Shown: piece by piece, positions 6,325 through 14,067 of the stretch | How the letters are laid out: each line of letters starts with the position of its first letter | Numbering within the stretch: position 1 is the stretch's first letter | NCBI GenBank assembly: GCA_034434635.1 | Contig: DAOTYX010000138.1 | Location: forward strand, 1-14,738 | Length of the DNA: 14,738 nucleotides | Source: DAOTYX01 sp034434635 | GTDB taxonomy: Bacteria; Chloroflexota; Anaerolineae; B4-G1; DUEL01 | Reading direction: 5' to 3' | The notes under the pieces: model-generated | Told to the model about the DNA's origin: nothing | The model's database searches: none | The model's input: the letters and a program-made list of their open reading frames with translations, nothing else | Translations under genes and position numbers: made by a program

Positions 6325-7656
6325 CTACAGACCAAACATCTGCATCAGCCCGCGAGCCCCCCGTCCGCCCTTGCCCACCCGTTTCATCAGGTGTTGAATC
6401 TGGCGGAACTGATTGAGGAGGGCGTTGACCTCCTGGACGGTGGTGCCGCTGCCGCGGGCGATGCGCCGGCGACGACTACCGTTGAGCAGGCGCGGGTCGC
6501 GGCGCTCCTGCGGCGTCATCGAGAGGATGATCGCCTCCACCCGGCGCATCTGTCGCTCCGCCTCTGCGCTATCCACCGCGCCGCCCATCTGGCGCATCCC
6601 CGGCATCATCTCCAGCAACTGATCCACCGAACCCAGACGGCGCACCTGGCGAATCTGCTCCAGGAAGTCCTCCAGGGTGAAGTCAGCGCGGCGGAGTTTC
6701 TCCTCCATCCGCCGGGCCTGCTCCTGGTCGAAGGTCGTCTCCAGCCGCTCGATCAGCGTGAGCACGTCCCCCATCCCCAGGATGCGCGAGGCCATGCGGT
6801 CGGGATAGAAGGGCTCCAGGGCGTCGGCCTTCTCGCCAGTGCCGATGAACTTGACCGGGACGCCGGTCACGGCGCGCATGCTGATCGCTGCGCCGCCGCG
6901 GGCATCACCGTCCATCTTGGTGAGCACCAGGCCGGTGAGCGCCAGGCGTTGGTGGAAGCCAGTGGCGATGTTGACCGCTTCCTGGCCGGTCATCGCGTCG
7001 GCCACCAGGAGCGTCTCCACCGGCGAAACGCGGCGAGCGATGGCCTCCAGTTCGGCCATCATCTCGTCGTCCACCTGGAGCCGCCCGGCGGTGTCCAACA
7101 CCACGACGTCATACCCCCGGCGGCGGGCCTCCTGCACACCACGGGCGCAGATGTCGGGCGGGCTGGGCTGGACCCCCTCGCTGTAGACCGGCAGGTTCAA
7201 CTGTCGGCCCAGCACTTCCAATTGAGTCACCGCCGCGGGACGGTAGGTGTCCGCCGCGACCATCAGCGGCAGGTGACCGCTCTCCTTGAGGTGGCGAGCC
7301 AGTTTGGCCACGAAGGTCGTCTTACCGGAGCCCTGCAGGCCAACGGCCATGATGACGTAGGGCGCTGGCCCCTTCAACTCCAGCCGCCCTGGCGTCCCCA
7401 GGGTGGCGACCAACTCCTCGTAGACGATCTTGATCACCTGCTGCGCCGGGCTGAGCGCCTGGGAGACCTCCGCGCCGACGGCGCGCTCGCGCACCCGGGC
7501 GATGAAGGACTTGACGACTTTGTAATGTACGTCCGCCTCGAGCAAAGCCAGGCGGATCTCCCGCAGCACCTCATCAACATCCGCCTCGCTGAGGACGCCG
7601 CGCTTGCGCAGCCGCCGGAAGACCTCCTGGAGGCGCTGGGTCAGGTTCTCAAACAT
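6325..7656 (-). CDS. ffh: Signal recognition particle protein Ffh (SRP54)
   Basis: Ffh with SRP RNA binds signal sequences on ribosomes and delivers them to FtsY at the membrane. The 443-residue product has the whole N-G-M layout: helical N domain (1-90), GTPase with P-loop GLQGSGKTT (106-114), DTYRPAA (136-142), DTAGR (188-192) and TKMDGDARGG (246-255), and a Met-rich M domain from about 325. The M domain carries the SRP-RNA-binding SMTPQERRDP (379-388) and SRRRRIARGSGTT (394-406). The C-terminus GKGGRGARGLMQMF is typical. The ATG at 7656 lies about 43 nt downstream of the predicted transcription start; the ribosome binding site is weak (GGTGG next to the ATG). It is the first gene of the unit running through rpsP, khpA, rimM and dprA. 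Confidence 0.97.
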   Translation of the reverse strand: MFENLTQRLQEVFRRLRKRGVLSEADVDEVLREIRLALLEADVHYKVVKSFIARVRERAVGAEVSQALSPAQQVIKIVYEELVATLGTPGRLELKGPAPYVIMAVGLQGSGKTTFVAKLARHLKESGHLPLMVAADTYRPAAVTQLEVLGRQLNLPVYSEGVQPSPPDICARGVQEARRRGYDVVVLDTAGRLQVDDEMMAELEAIARRVSPVETLLVADAMTGQEAVNIATGFHQRLALTGLVLTKMDGDARGGAAISMRAVTGVPVKFIGTGEKADALEPFYPDRMASRILGMGDVLTLIERLETTFDQEQARRMEEKLRRADFTLEDFLEQIRQVRRLGSVDQLLEMMPGMRQMGGAVDSAEAERQMRRVEAIILSMTPQERRDPRLLNGSRRRRIARGSGTTVQEVNALLNQFRQIQHLMKRVGKGGRGARGLMQMFGL

Positions 7657-7705
7657 CCACCGACTGCCGAGGCGATCCTGCGTTGCGTCTCATAGATAGA
7701 AGAAG

Positions 7706-7734
7706 ATTATAGTATAGGAGCGGGGTTTCGTCAA
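7706..7734 (-). promoter_or_regulatory. Near-consensus promoter of the ffh-rpsP-khpA-rimM unit
   Basis: On the minus strand TTGACG (7734-7729), a 17-bp spacer and TATAAT (7711-7706). The -35 box overlaps the stop codon (7733-7731) of the upstream phosphohexomutase gene. The start is expected near 7699. Confidence 0.78.
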
Positions 7735-9167
7735 GTTTTGTCTCGCCCCGCGACCTGCTCCCCAAAGGCCAGCAGGGCCTGGACATCCTCCGGGGAGCGA
7801 GCCTCGGCGTAGACGCGCAGCACCGGTTCGGTACCGGAGGGACGAATGAGCAGCCAGGAGTCGTCGGCCAGCAGGTACTTGACCCCGTCGAGGGTGCGCA
7901 CCTCGGTCACCGATTGGCCGGCCAGCCGGGCGGGCGACTCCTGGGTCAGCCGGGCGACCATCTCCTTCTTGGACACAGGATGGCGCAACGTCAGGTCGCG
8001 CCGGGCGTAATGGGCCGGCCCCACATCCGCCTGCAGGCGGGTGGTCAGTTCGTGCAGCGGAATCCCAGAAGCGGAGACCACCTCCAGCAGCAAGAGGCCC
8101 ATCAGCACGCCATCCCCCTCCGGGATGTGGCCCTTGATGGAGAAGCCACCCGACTCCTCGCCGCCGATGAGCACGTCATCGTTGAGCATCTCGTCGGCGA
8201 TGTGGTTGAAGCCCACCGGCGTCTCCACCAGCGGCAGGCCGTAACGAGCGGCCAGGCGATCCACCATGCGCGTGGTGGAGACGGTCTTCACCACCTTACC
8301 GCGCCAGCCGCGGCGCTCCACCAGGTACTGCAGCACCAGGGCGAAAGCGTGGTGGGGGTCCACGAAGTTGCCGTGGGCATCCATCGCGCCGGTGCGATCG
8401 CCATCCCCGTCCGTCGCCAACCCCAGGTCGGCCTGGTCAGCGCGGATGGCGGCGGCCAGGGCGCTGAGGTGGCGGGCGATGGGTTCAGGGTGGATGCCGC
8501 CGAAGCCGGGGTTCATCTCGCCGCGGATCTCGCGCACGCGGCAGCGGGTGCGGGCGAGCATGTCGGCGATGCACTTGCGGGCGGAGCCGTACATCGCATC
8601 GGTGACGATACGCAGTTCCCCCGCCGAGATGACGTCCAGGTCCACCAGATGGGTCAGGTGCTCGTAGTAGGGCCAGGCGGGGTCGAAACGGCGGATGAGG
8701 CCGCTGTCGAGCGCCTGCTGGTAGTCGGCCTGGCGCGGCTCGCGCCCCTCCTCCTGGTTGCGGGCCAGGTGCGCCTCGACGCGGCGGGCCTGCTCAGGCA
8801 GGGCCGAGCCGCCGAAGGCCGCCTTGAGTTTGATGCCGTTGTAGCGCGGCGGGTTGTGGCTGGCGGTGATCATCACCCCGGCAGCAGCCTTTTTGTGCAC
8901 CACGGCGTAGGAGACGGCGGGGGTGGGGGCGTCGGCGCGGGTGAGATGGGCGATGATGCCATTGCCGGCCAACACCTGGGCCACGGTCGCGGCGTAACGG
9001 TCGGACAGAAAGCGGGTGTCGAAGCCGACCACCACCTCCGGGGTGGAGGCGGCGGCCTCCTCATGTACGAAGTCAGCGATGGCCTGGGCCACGCGGCGCA
9101 CGTTGGCGAAGGTGAACGTATCCGAGATGACGGCGCGCCAGCCGTCGGTGCCGAACTCGATGGTCAC
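7731..9167 (-). CDS. Alpha-D-phosphohexomutase (phosphoglucomutase/phosphomannomutase family)
   Basis: Moves a phosphate between C1 and C6 (or the equivalent) of a hexose phosphate through a phosphoserine. All four active-site segments are present in the 478 residues: the phosphoserine loop TASHNPP with Ser103, the metal-binding DGDGDR (253-258), the sugar-binding GEESGG (336-341) and the phosphate-binding RPSGTEP (442-448). The N-terminus FGTDGWRA is typical of the glucose/mannose-type branch, but which sugar is used cannot be told. The start is a GTG at 9167 with AGGAGG 5 nt upstream. It lies 42 bp downstream of glnA on the same strand. That gap contains a 7-bp GATCGCG/CGCGATC hairpin without a U-run, so co-transcription with glnA is likely. 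Confidence 0.93.
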   Translation of the reverse strand: MTIEFGTDGWRAVISDTFTFANVRRVAQAIADFVHEEAAASTPEVVVGFDTRFLSDRYAATVAQVLAGNGIIAHLTRADAPTPAVSYAVVHKKAAAGVMITASHNPPRYNGIKLKAAFGGSALPEQARRVEAHLARNQEEGREPRQADYQQALDSGLIRRFDPAWPYYEHLTHLVDLDVISAGELRIVTDAMYGSARKCIADMLARTRCRVREIRGEMNPGFGGIHPEPIARHLSALAAAIRADQADLGLATDGDGDRTGAMDAHGNFVDPHHAFALVLQYLVERRGWRGKVVKTVSTTRMVDRLAARYGLPLVETPVGFNHIADEMLNDDVLIGGEESGGFSIKGHIPEGDGVLMGLLLLEVVSASGIPLHELTTRLQADVGPAHYARRDLTLRHPVSKKEMVARLTQESPARLAGQSVTEVRTLDGVKYLLADDSWLLIRPSGTEPVLRVYAEARSPEDVQALLAFGEQVAGRDKT

Positions 9168-9209
9168 GGGTTCCTCCTGTCATCACGTATCGCCGATCGC
9201 GACACGCGA

Positions 9210-10631
9210 TCAAGAATCGTAGTACAGCCTGATCTCGTAGGGATGGGGACGGACGCGCACGGCGGCGTCCTGTTCCCGCAGGGCGGCAATCCATTGCTGG
9301 ATCAGGTCCTCGCCGAAGACCCCACCGGCGAGCAGAAAGGCGTGGTCGGCCTGCAGGGCGTCGAGCGCATCACCCAAAGCGGTGGGCAACGGGCGGATCG
9401 TCGCGCGCTGCTCCTCGCTCCAGGCGAAGATGTTGGCGTCAATCGGCCCGAAGCCCTCGGCGCTGGGGTCGAGGCCGCGCTGGATGCCGTCCAGCCCGGC
9501 CATCAACTGCGCGGCCAGCGCCAGGTAGACGTTGCAGGTGGCGTCGGGGGGGCGGAACTCGCAGCGCACCTTGTCGGGATGGGTGGCGTAGCGGGGGATG
9601 CGCACCGCGGCGCTGCGGTTGCCCAGGGAGAAGAAGGCGTTGACCGGCGCCTCGAAGCCCGGCACCAGGCGGCGGAAGGAGTTGGTGCTGGGGTTGGTCA
9701 GCGCCAACAGCGCCGGGCCGTGCTCCAGCAACCCGGCGATGTAGGCCAACCCCGCCCGGCTGTGCAACCCATACCCCTGCGGGTCGTAGAAGACGTTACG
9801 CCCCTCCTTGAACAGATGCTGATGGAAGTGCATGCCGCTGCCGGCCTCGCCGTAGAGCGGCTTGGGCATGAAGGTGGCGGTGAAGCCGTGAGCGTGGGCG
9901 GTCATCTTGGTGACGTATTTGACCATCATCGTCGCGTCGCCGGCCTGCACCAGTCCCATCATCGGCGTCTCGATCTCGCACTGGCCGGGGCCGCCCACCT
10001 CGTGATGGTGATACTTCACCGGGATGCCCATCTGCTGCAGATGCAGCGTCATCTCGGTGCGCAGGTTGGAGAGGCTGTCCTTGGGCGGGATGGCGTGATA
10101 GCCGCCGTGGAGGGGGATGACGTGGCCGTGACCGCCAGTGTTGCCGCTGCCCCAGTCGGCCTCATCGCTCTCGATGACGTAACCGCAGCGGTTGGGGCCG
10201 TACTCGTAGGTGACGCGGCTGAAGATGTAGAACTCGAACTCCGGCCCCCACATGCTGCGGTCGGCGATGCCGGTCTGGGCCATGTACTCCTCAGCGCGGC
10301 GGGCGATGTTGCGCGGGTCGTTGGCGAAGACCGCCTTCGTGTCCGCCTCCAGGGTGTAGCAGATGAAACTGAGCGTGGGCACATCACAGAAGGGGTCGAG
10401 GAAACCGGTGCTCAGGTCGGGGACCAGCACCATATCGCCGGCCTTGACCGACTTGAGGCCCACGGCCGAACCGTCAAAACCGACCCCTTCCTCCATCAGC
10501 GCCGGGGTGAACTGGGCGATCGGCAGGGTGAGGTGATGCCAGCGACCCCACAGGTCGCTGAACTTCAGGTCCAGCATCTGGACGTCGCGCTCATGGGCGA
10601 AAGCGCTCGCTTCAGCGAATGTTGAGAACAT
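9210..10631 (-). CDS. glnA: Glutamine synthetase, type I
   Basis: Makes glutamine from glutamate, ammonia and ATP in a dodecamer. The 473-residue product has the type I signatures: GVGFDGSAVG near residue 50, the N-terminal-strand GPEFEFYIFS, HHHEVGGPGQCEIE, KPLYGEAGSGMHFHQ (ATP/ammonia site), NRSAAVRIPRY, and the LMAGLDGI helix. The C-terminus PHPYEIRLYYDS resembles the longer, enterobacterial-type form. In that form, activity is controlled by adenylylation of a Tyr in a NLYDLPPEE-like loop; here the equivalent loop reads PIDANIFAWSEEQ, with Phe in place of Tyr, so this control is probably absent. The ATG at 10631 follows AGGAG by 7 nt. I do not see a convincing promoter in the 84-bp upstream gap. 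Confidence 0.96.
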   Translation of the reverse strand: MFSTFAEASAFAHERDVQMLDLKFSDLWGRWHHLTLPIAQFTPALMEEGVGFDGSAVGLKSVKAGDMVLVPDLSTGFLDPFCDVPTLSFICYTLEADTKAVFANDPRNIARRAEEYMAQTGIADRSMWGPEFEFYIFSRVTYEYGPNRCGYVIESDEADWGSGNTGGHGHVIPLHGGYHAIPPKDSLSNLRTEMTLHLQQMGIPVKYHHHEVGGPGQCEIETPMMGLVQAGDATMMVKYVTKMTAHAHGFTATFMPKPLYGEAGSGMHFHQHLFKEGRNVFYDPQGYGLHSRAGLAYIAGLLEHGPALLALTNPSTNSFRRLVPGFEAPVNAFFSLGNRSAAVRIPRYATHPDKVRCEFRPPDATCNVYLALAAQLMAGLDGIQRGLDPSAEGFGPIDANIFAWSEEQRATIRPLPTALGDALDALQADHAFLLAGGVFGEDLIQQWIAALREQDAAVRVRPHPYEIRLYYDS

Positions 10632-10715
10632 CGCCTTTCTCCTGAACCGGGGATACTGCCCACCCTTCCACAGGTTTGGGCGCAGAGAGTACAGGGCAGG
10701 CAGTTACCAGAGTGT

Positions 10716-12707
10716 CTACGGCGAAACAAACTGCTCCAGCCAGCCCTCCACGTCGCTGTATGTCACCGGGCCTCCTTCCAGCCGTGTCAGCCAGTAAGGT
10801 TCGCTGTTGCTGCACTGGCGGGGATAGGAGCCATAGAAGGTCCGCGTGGCCACGGCCCGGCCGGTCTTCGGCTCCACCAGGCGCACGGTCGCCGTCAGGC
10901 GGTAACGGGTGATGTCCGGCGCGCGCTCGCCGCCGGAGCCGTAATAGGGACCGCAGACCTGCACGACCTGCTCGCCGGTGGAGACGCAGGCGACCAGTTC
11001 CGTGAAGCGCAGTCCGGTGGGATTCCACTCGGCCGGTATCTGGTACATCCAGTCGTGGACCCACCCACTGTCCCAGAGAATGACCAGCGGATTGACGCCC
11101 CCGTCGCGTTCGTAGGCGCCGGCTGTCTCCACCCCCTGCCCCCCACAGACGGGCTGCAGAGCGCTGAGGATGGTCTCCATCCGCTCGAGTTGTAAGCCGG
11201 CGATGCTGGCAGCCGACTCCAACATCTCATCGGTGAGACCGACGGCTTCGTACAGTGTGGCTCCGTCAAGCCTGGCCTGGCTCAGGTCAGCGCCGGTGAG
11301 GTTGGCGCCGTCCAGCGTCGCCCGGCTGAGCATGGCCCGAGACAGGTTGGCCTGGCGCAGGGTGGCCGAGTTCAGCAACGCGCCGGTCAGGTTGGCAGCG
11401 GAGAGGTTGGCCCCGTCCAGCCGGGCGCTGACCAGGCTGGCGTTGCTCAGATTCGTTCCGCTCAGATCGGCCCCAGAAAGGTCAATCCGATCCAGACTGG
11501 CCGCGTAGAGGGTGAGGCCGCGCAGGACAGCCCCGGTCAGGTCTTCGGCGGAGGTCAACTGCGCGGGGGTCATCGGGCTGTCGGAGAGGTTGGCGTGGGC
11601 GAAGACGGCGCCGGTCGTGTCCGCACCGACCAGATTGACGCGACGCAGGCTGGCCCCTGTCAGGTCGGCCTGGCGGAGCCGCACCTGGCTCAGGTTGGCC
11701 CCGTCCAGCACGGCGCGGGTGAGGTCAGCCGCCGTCAGGTCAGCCCTGACCAGTGTGGCGCGGCTCAGGTTGGTGGCAGAGAGGATCGCCCGGGCCAGGA
11801 CCGCGCCGGTCAGGTTGGCGCCAGACAGGTCAGCGCCGCTGGCATAGACGCCCTGCAGGTTGGCCTCCGAGAGGTTCACTCCCGAAAGCGTCGCGCCGCG
11901 CAGGTCGCACCCTTCGATGTCCACACCGACCAGGCTGGCAGCGGCGGCCAGTTGCTCAGCGGTGACCCCCGTGCCGGTCAGGAAAGCCTCAGTCAGGTCA
12001 GCCCCGGTCAGGTCAGCCCCGGTCAGGTCGGCATGGATGAGGCTGGCCCCCACGAGGTTGGCGCCGGAGAAGTTCGCGGCGGTCAGGTTGGCGCTCTGGA
12101 GGCTGGCCTGAGGGAGGAGCGCGCCGCTCAGGTTGGCCCCGGAGAGGTCGGCGGCGCTAAGATCGGCCCGGCTCAGGTCGGCGCCGGAGAGGTCGGCCCC
12201 AGCGAAACGGGCGCTGCCCAGGTGGGTGTCGCTCAGGTTGATGCCAGAGAGGTCCAGAGGTTCCGCGCTGTCCGCTGCGATGCGCAGCAGGGCCTCGACC
12301 GCGTTGGGCCGGGCCGCGGGGTCGTTCAGGGCAGCGAGAACGGGGTCAAGGGCCGGCTGGCCCATCGCCGCCAGGGCCTCGATGACCGCAGAGCAGACCG
12401 TGGCGTCGGGGTCATCCAGGGCGGCAATAAGGTAAGCGGTCGCCGTCTCGCCGCCCATCTGACCCAGGCCGTTCGCCGCCGCCGCACGGGCCGATGGGTC
12501 GGCAGCGGGGTCGTTCAGCACCTGAACGAGCAACGGCATCGCTGGCTCACCGACCCGCACCAGGAGCCCGAGCACGGGGTCGCGCAGGCCAGCATAGGGG
12601 GTCCGTAACGACCAGTAGGAAGCGCCGACCAGGGCAAGGACCAGACATAGACAGAGGGCCAGACTGGCCAGCAGAACACCGCCGATCCACATTCTCCTCC
12701 TGCGCAT
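10716..12707 (-). CDS. Membrane-anchored HEAT-like and pentapeptide-repeat protein
   Basis: A 663-residue protein of unknown function. Residues 1-5 are MRRRR, followed by one hydrophobic helix (about 7-32) that is either a membrane anchor or an uncleaved signal. Residues about 56-145 look like HEAT-type helical repeats. Then come three blocks of pentapeptide repeats, A(D/N)LSG or A(D/N)LTG, at about 150-245, 263-378 and 389-490; these should form a right-handed four-sided beta-helix. Each block ends in a related helical linker. The last 140 residues are a different domain, with Cys521, Cys574, Cys585 and Cys632 and a RYRLTATVRLVEPKTGRAVATRTF beta-rich stretch. The ATG at 12707 follows GGGGGTG; an ATG five codons on, behind AGGAGGAGA, is an equally possible start. 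It is probably outside the membrane. Confidence 0.85.
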   Translation of the reverse strand: MRRRRMWIGGVLLASLALCLCLVLALVGASYWSLRTPYAGLRDPVLGLLVRVGEPAMPLLVQVLNDPAADPSARAAAANGLGQMGGETATAYLIAALDDPDATVCSAVIEALAAMGQPALDPVLAALNDPAARPNAVEALLRIAADSAEPLDLSGINLSDTHLGSARFAGADLSGADLSRADLSAADLSGANLSGALLPQASLQSANLTAANFSGANLVGASLIHADLTGADLTGADLTEAFLTGTGVTAEQLAAAASLVGVDIEGCDLRGATLSGVNLSEANLQGVYASGADLSGANLTGAVLARAILSATNLSRATLVRADLTAADLTRAVLDGANLSQVRLRQADLTGASLRRVNLVGADTTGAVFAHANLSDSPMTPAQLTSAEDLTGAVLRGLTLYAASLDRIDLSGADLSGTNLSNASLVSARLDGANLSAANLTGALLNSATLRQANLSRAMLSRATLDGANLTGADLSQARLDGATLYEAVGLTDEMLESAASIAGLQLERMETILSALQPVCGGQGVETAGAYERDGGVNPLVILWDSGWVHDWMYQIPAEWNPTGLRFTELVACVSTGEQVVQVCGPYYGSGGERAPDITRYRLTATVRLVEPKTGRAVATRTFYGSYPRQCSNSEPYWLTRLEGGPVTYSDVEGWLEQFVSP

Positions 12708-12729
12708 GGTTCACCCCCTTCCGTTCTGT

Positions 12730-12873
12730 GGTGTGCCCCCATGTCGGGGCGCAGCGCCGCCCCTACACGACCCATCCCTACGGCGTCGGCGCATCCCGAC
12801 ACGTCGGCGGACGGCATCGGGATGCCGCCCCTGCGGTGTGCCCCCATGTCGGGGCGCAGCGGCGCTGCGCCCC
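12730..12873. repeat. Cluster of GC-rich palindromic repeats
   Basis: A 27-bp direct repeat occurs at 12730-12756 and 12835-12861, each copy beginning GGTGTGCCCCCATGTCGGGG. The second copy runs into a palindrome at 12851-12873 (GGGGCGCAGC, 3-nt loop, GCTGCGCCCC). Between the copies lie further palindromes, including CGGCATC/GATGCCG. Read on the minus strand the units begin GTAGGGGC, like the dispersed intergenic repeats common in GC-rich Chloroflexota. No T-run follows, so it is not a simple terminator. It fills most of the gap between the pentapeptide gene and the operon upstream. Confidence 0.75.
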
Positions 12874-13286
12874 TACTCGCCCTCTTCCAGCCCTGGCACC
12901 TCCACACGCACCACATCGCCGTGGACGTTGACGATAATCCGGAAGCCCGACATCCACAAAGCCAGGCGCATGTCCTCCGGGGGGGAAACTCCCGGTTCCA
13001 GCAACCGCTCCATGTTCTCCAGCCCCATCTCGACGGCGGCGCGGCTGAAGGGGTCGCCGCTGCCGGTCATCTGCAGCACCCCTTCAACCAGCGCGTCCTT
13101 CAGCGGCAAAAGACGCTCTTTGAGGAGAGCAATCGCCTGGCGGTCCACCGTGATCGCCTCGACGTGACGGAGGAAATCCCCGTCGGGGATGGCGTAGCAG
13201 GGTTCATCTCCCACCTGGGCCACCTGGACAGGCTGCCCCTCCTCGTTGTAGACCAGACCAGCGAAGAACGGCTGTCGCGTGCTCAT
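12873..13286 (-). CDS. Conserved-type hypothetical protein, 137 aa
   Basis: I do not recognise a named family. The product is soluble and acidic. It opens with FFAGLVYNEEGQPVQVAQVGDEPCYAI, a beta-rich start, continues with a helical middle (DRQAIALLKERLLPLKDALVEGVLQM), and ends with a short beta-strand pair FRIIVNVHGDVVRVEVPG. There is no signal peptide or membrane helix. Its ATG overlaps the stop of the methyltransferase gene by 4 bp (ATGA), with GGAG about 8 nt upstream, so translation is very likely coupled. The stop codon TAG lies in the first bases of the palindromic repeat cluster. Confidence 0.8.
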   Translation of the reverse strand: MSTRQPFFAGLVYNEEGQPVQVAQVGDEPCYAIPDGDFLRHVEAITVDRQAIALLKERLLPLKDALVEGVLQMTGSGDPFSRAAVEMGLENMERLLEPGVSPPEDMRLALWMSGFRIIVNVHGDVVRVEVPGLEEGE

Positions 13287-14065
13287 CCTTCATCTCCAGA
13301 GAGCCGTGTGGCGCGCAGGAAGACGCTGGGGGTCAACTGCCACCACTCGCCGGTGCGCTGCACCGCGCGGTCGAGCGCCACCAGCAGACGGGTGGGCAGC
13401 AGCCGCTTGAGCAGCGGGTCGCGGAAATGGGAGACGGTGCGCACCCGCTCGACACGCAACCCGGCATCGGCCAGTTGCTGGCAGATCCAGCGGGGGTGGA
13501 AGTCGAAATTGAGCGGGGCAAACTCCACCGGCCGGGGGTCGAACGGCGACCAGGACTGCCGCCGCAGCAGGTAACGGAGGATGGCTTTGAGGTTCCGTTT
13601 GTTGGCGAACTCCAGCACCAGCGTGCCGCCAGGGGGCAGGAGGTGGGCAACGCCACGCAGCACCGCGGGGGCGTCGGCGGCATGGTGCAGGGTGCGGACG
13701 ATGACGACGGTGTCGAACGCGCCCGCGGCGAAGGGGAGGCGGTAGAAATCCCCCTGGACGGTGCGACAGGCTGCTCCCAGCCGCTCGCGGGCCTGGAGGA
13801 GTTGGGAATGGGCGTAGTCGAACAGCGTCACCTGCTCATAACCCGTGTAGAGGTCGGCCAGACGGCCGTGGCCGGCGCCGATCTCGATCAGCCGGCGGCC
13901 GGCGGGGGGCAGGAGCGCGCGCAGCGCCACCCGCTCGACAGCGTCCTCATATTGCCGCTGGGGGGTCCAGAACTCCGTGCGGTAGCGGGAGCCCTCGTAG
14001 TCGCAGATCGGGGGCGAGGTTGGCCTGGCCGTTGCCGCGGACGGGGCAGGAGAATCGCTGGACAC
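13283..14065 (-). CDS. SAM-dependent methyltransferase (class I, type 11-like)
   Basis: A 260-residue class I methyltransferase. Motif I, the SAM-binding glycine loop, is LIEIGAGHGRLADLY (59-73). It is followed by the acidic loop LFDYAHSQLLQARE (81-94), GDFYRLPF (105-112), the post-II segment FDTVVIVRTLHHAAD (117-131) and the LLPPGGTLVLEF (142-153) strand. The C-terminal third, with WSPFDPRPVEF and WQLTPSVFLRA, is not diagnostic, and the substrate is unknown. The start is a GTG at 14065, behind GGGAGG and only 2 bp after the stop of the beta-repeat membrane protein gene; the first 20 residues are Ser/Pro/Ala-rich. The gene order suggests it acts with its two neighbours, but in what process is not shown. 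Confidence 0.88.
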   Translation of the reverse strand: MSSDSPAPSAATARPTSPPICDYEGSRYRTEFWTPQRQYEDAVERVALRALLPPAGRRLIEIGAGHGRLADLYTGYEQVTLFDYAHSQLLQARERLGAACRTVQGDFYRLPFAAGAFDTVVIVRTLHHAADAPAVLRGVAHLLPPGGTLVLEFANKRNLKAILRYLLRRQSWSPFDPRPVEFAPLNFDFHPRWICQQLADAGLRVERVRTVSHFRDPLLKRLLPTRLLVALDRAVQRTGEWWQLTPSVFLRATRLSGDEG

Positions 14066-14067
14066 CC

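Noticed and set aside
9195..9211. GATCGCG/CGCGATC hairpin after glnA as a terminator
   Set aside because: The stem is only 7 bp, overlaps the glnA stop codon and has no U-run, so termination is not supported.
7914..10625. Very long open frame on the plus strand across glnA and the phosphohexomutase gene
   Set aside because: It is antisense to two genes with full catalytic motifs, and its translation (His/Gln/Val/Gly/Ala-rich, no motifs) is what GC-rich third positions produce in the opposite frame.
11170..12608. Plus-strand frames and short DNA periodicity within the pentapeptide gene that could suggest a repeat array or CRISPR
   Set aside because: The periodicity is 15 bp, is imperfect, and is explained by pentapeptide codons on the minus strand; there are no uniform repeats with unique spacers.
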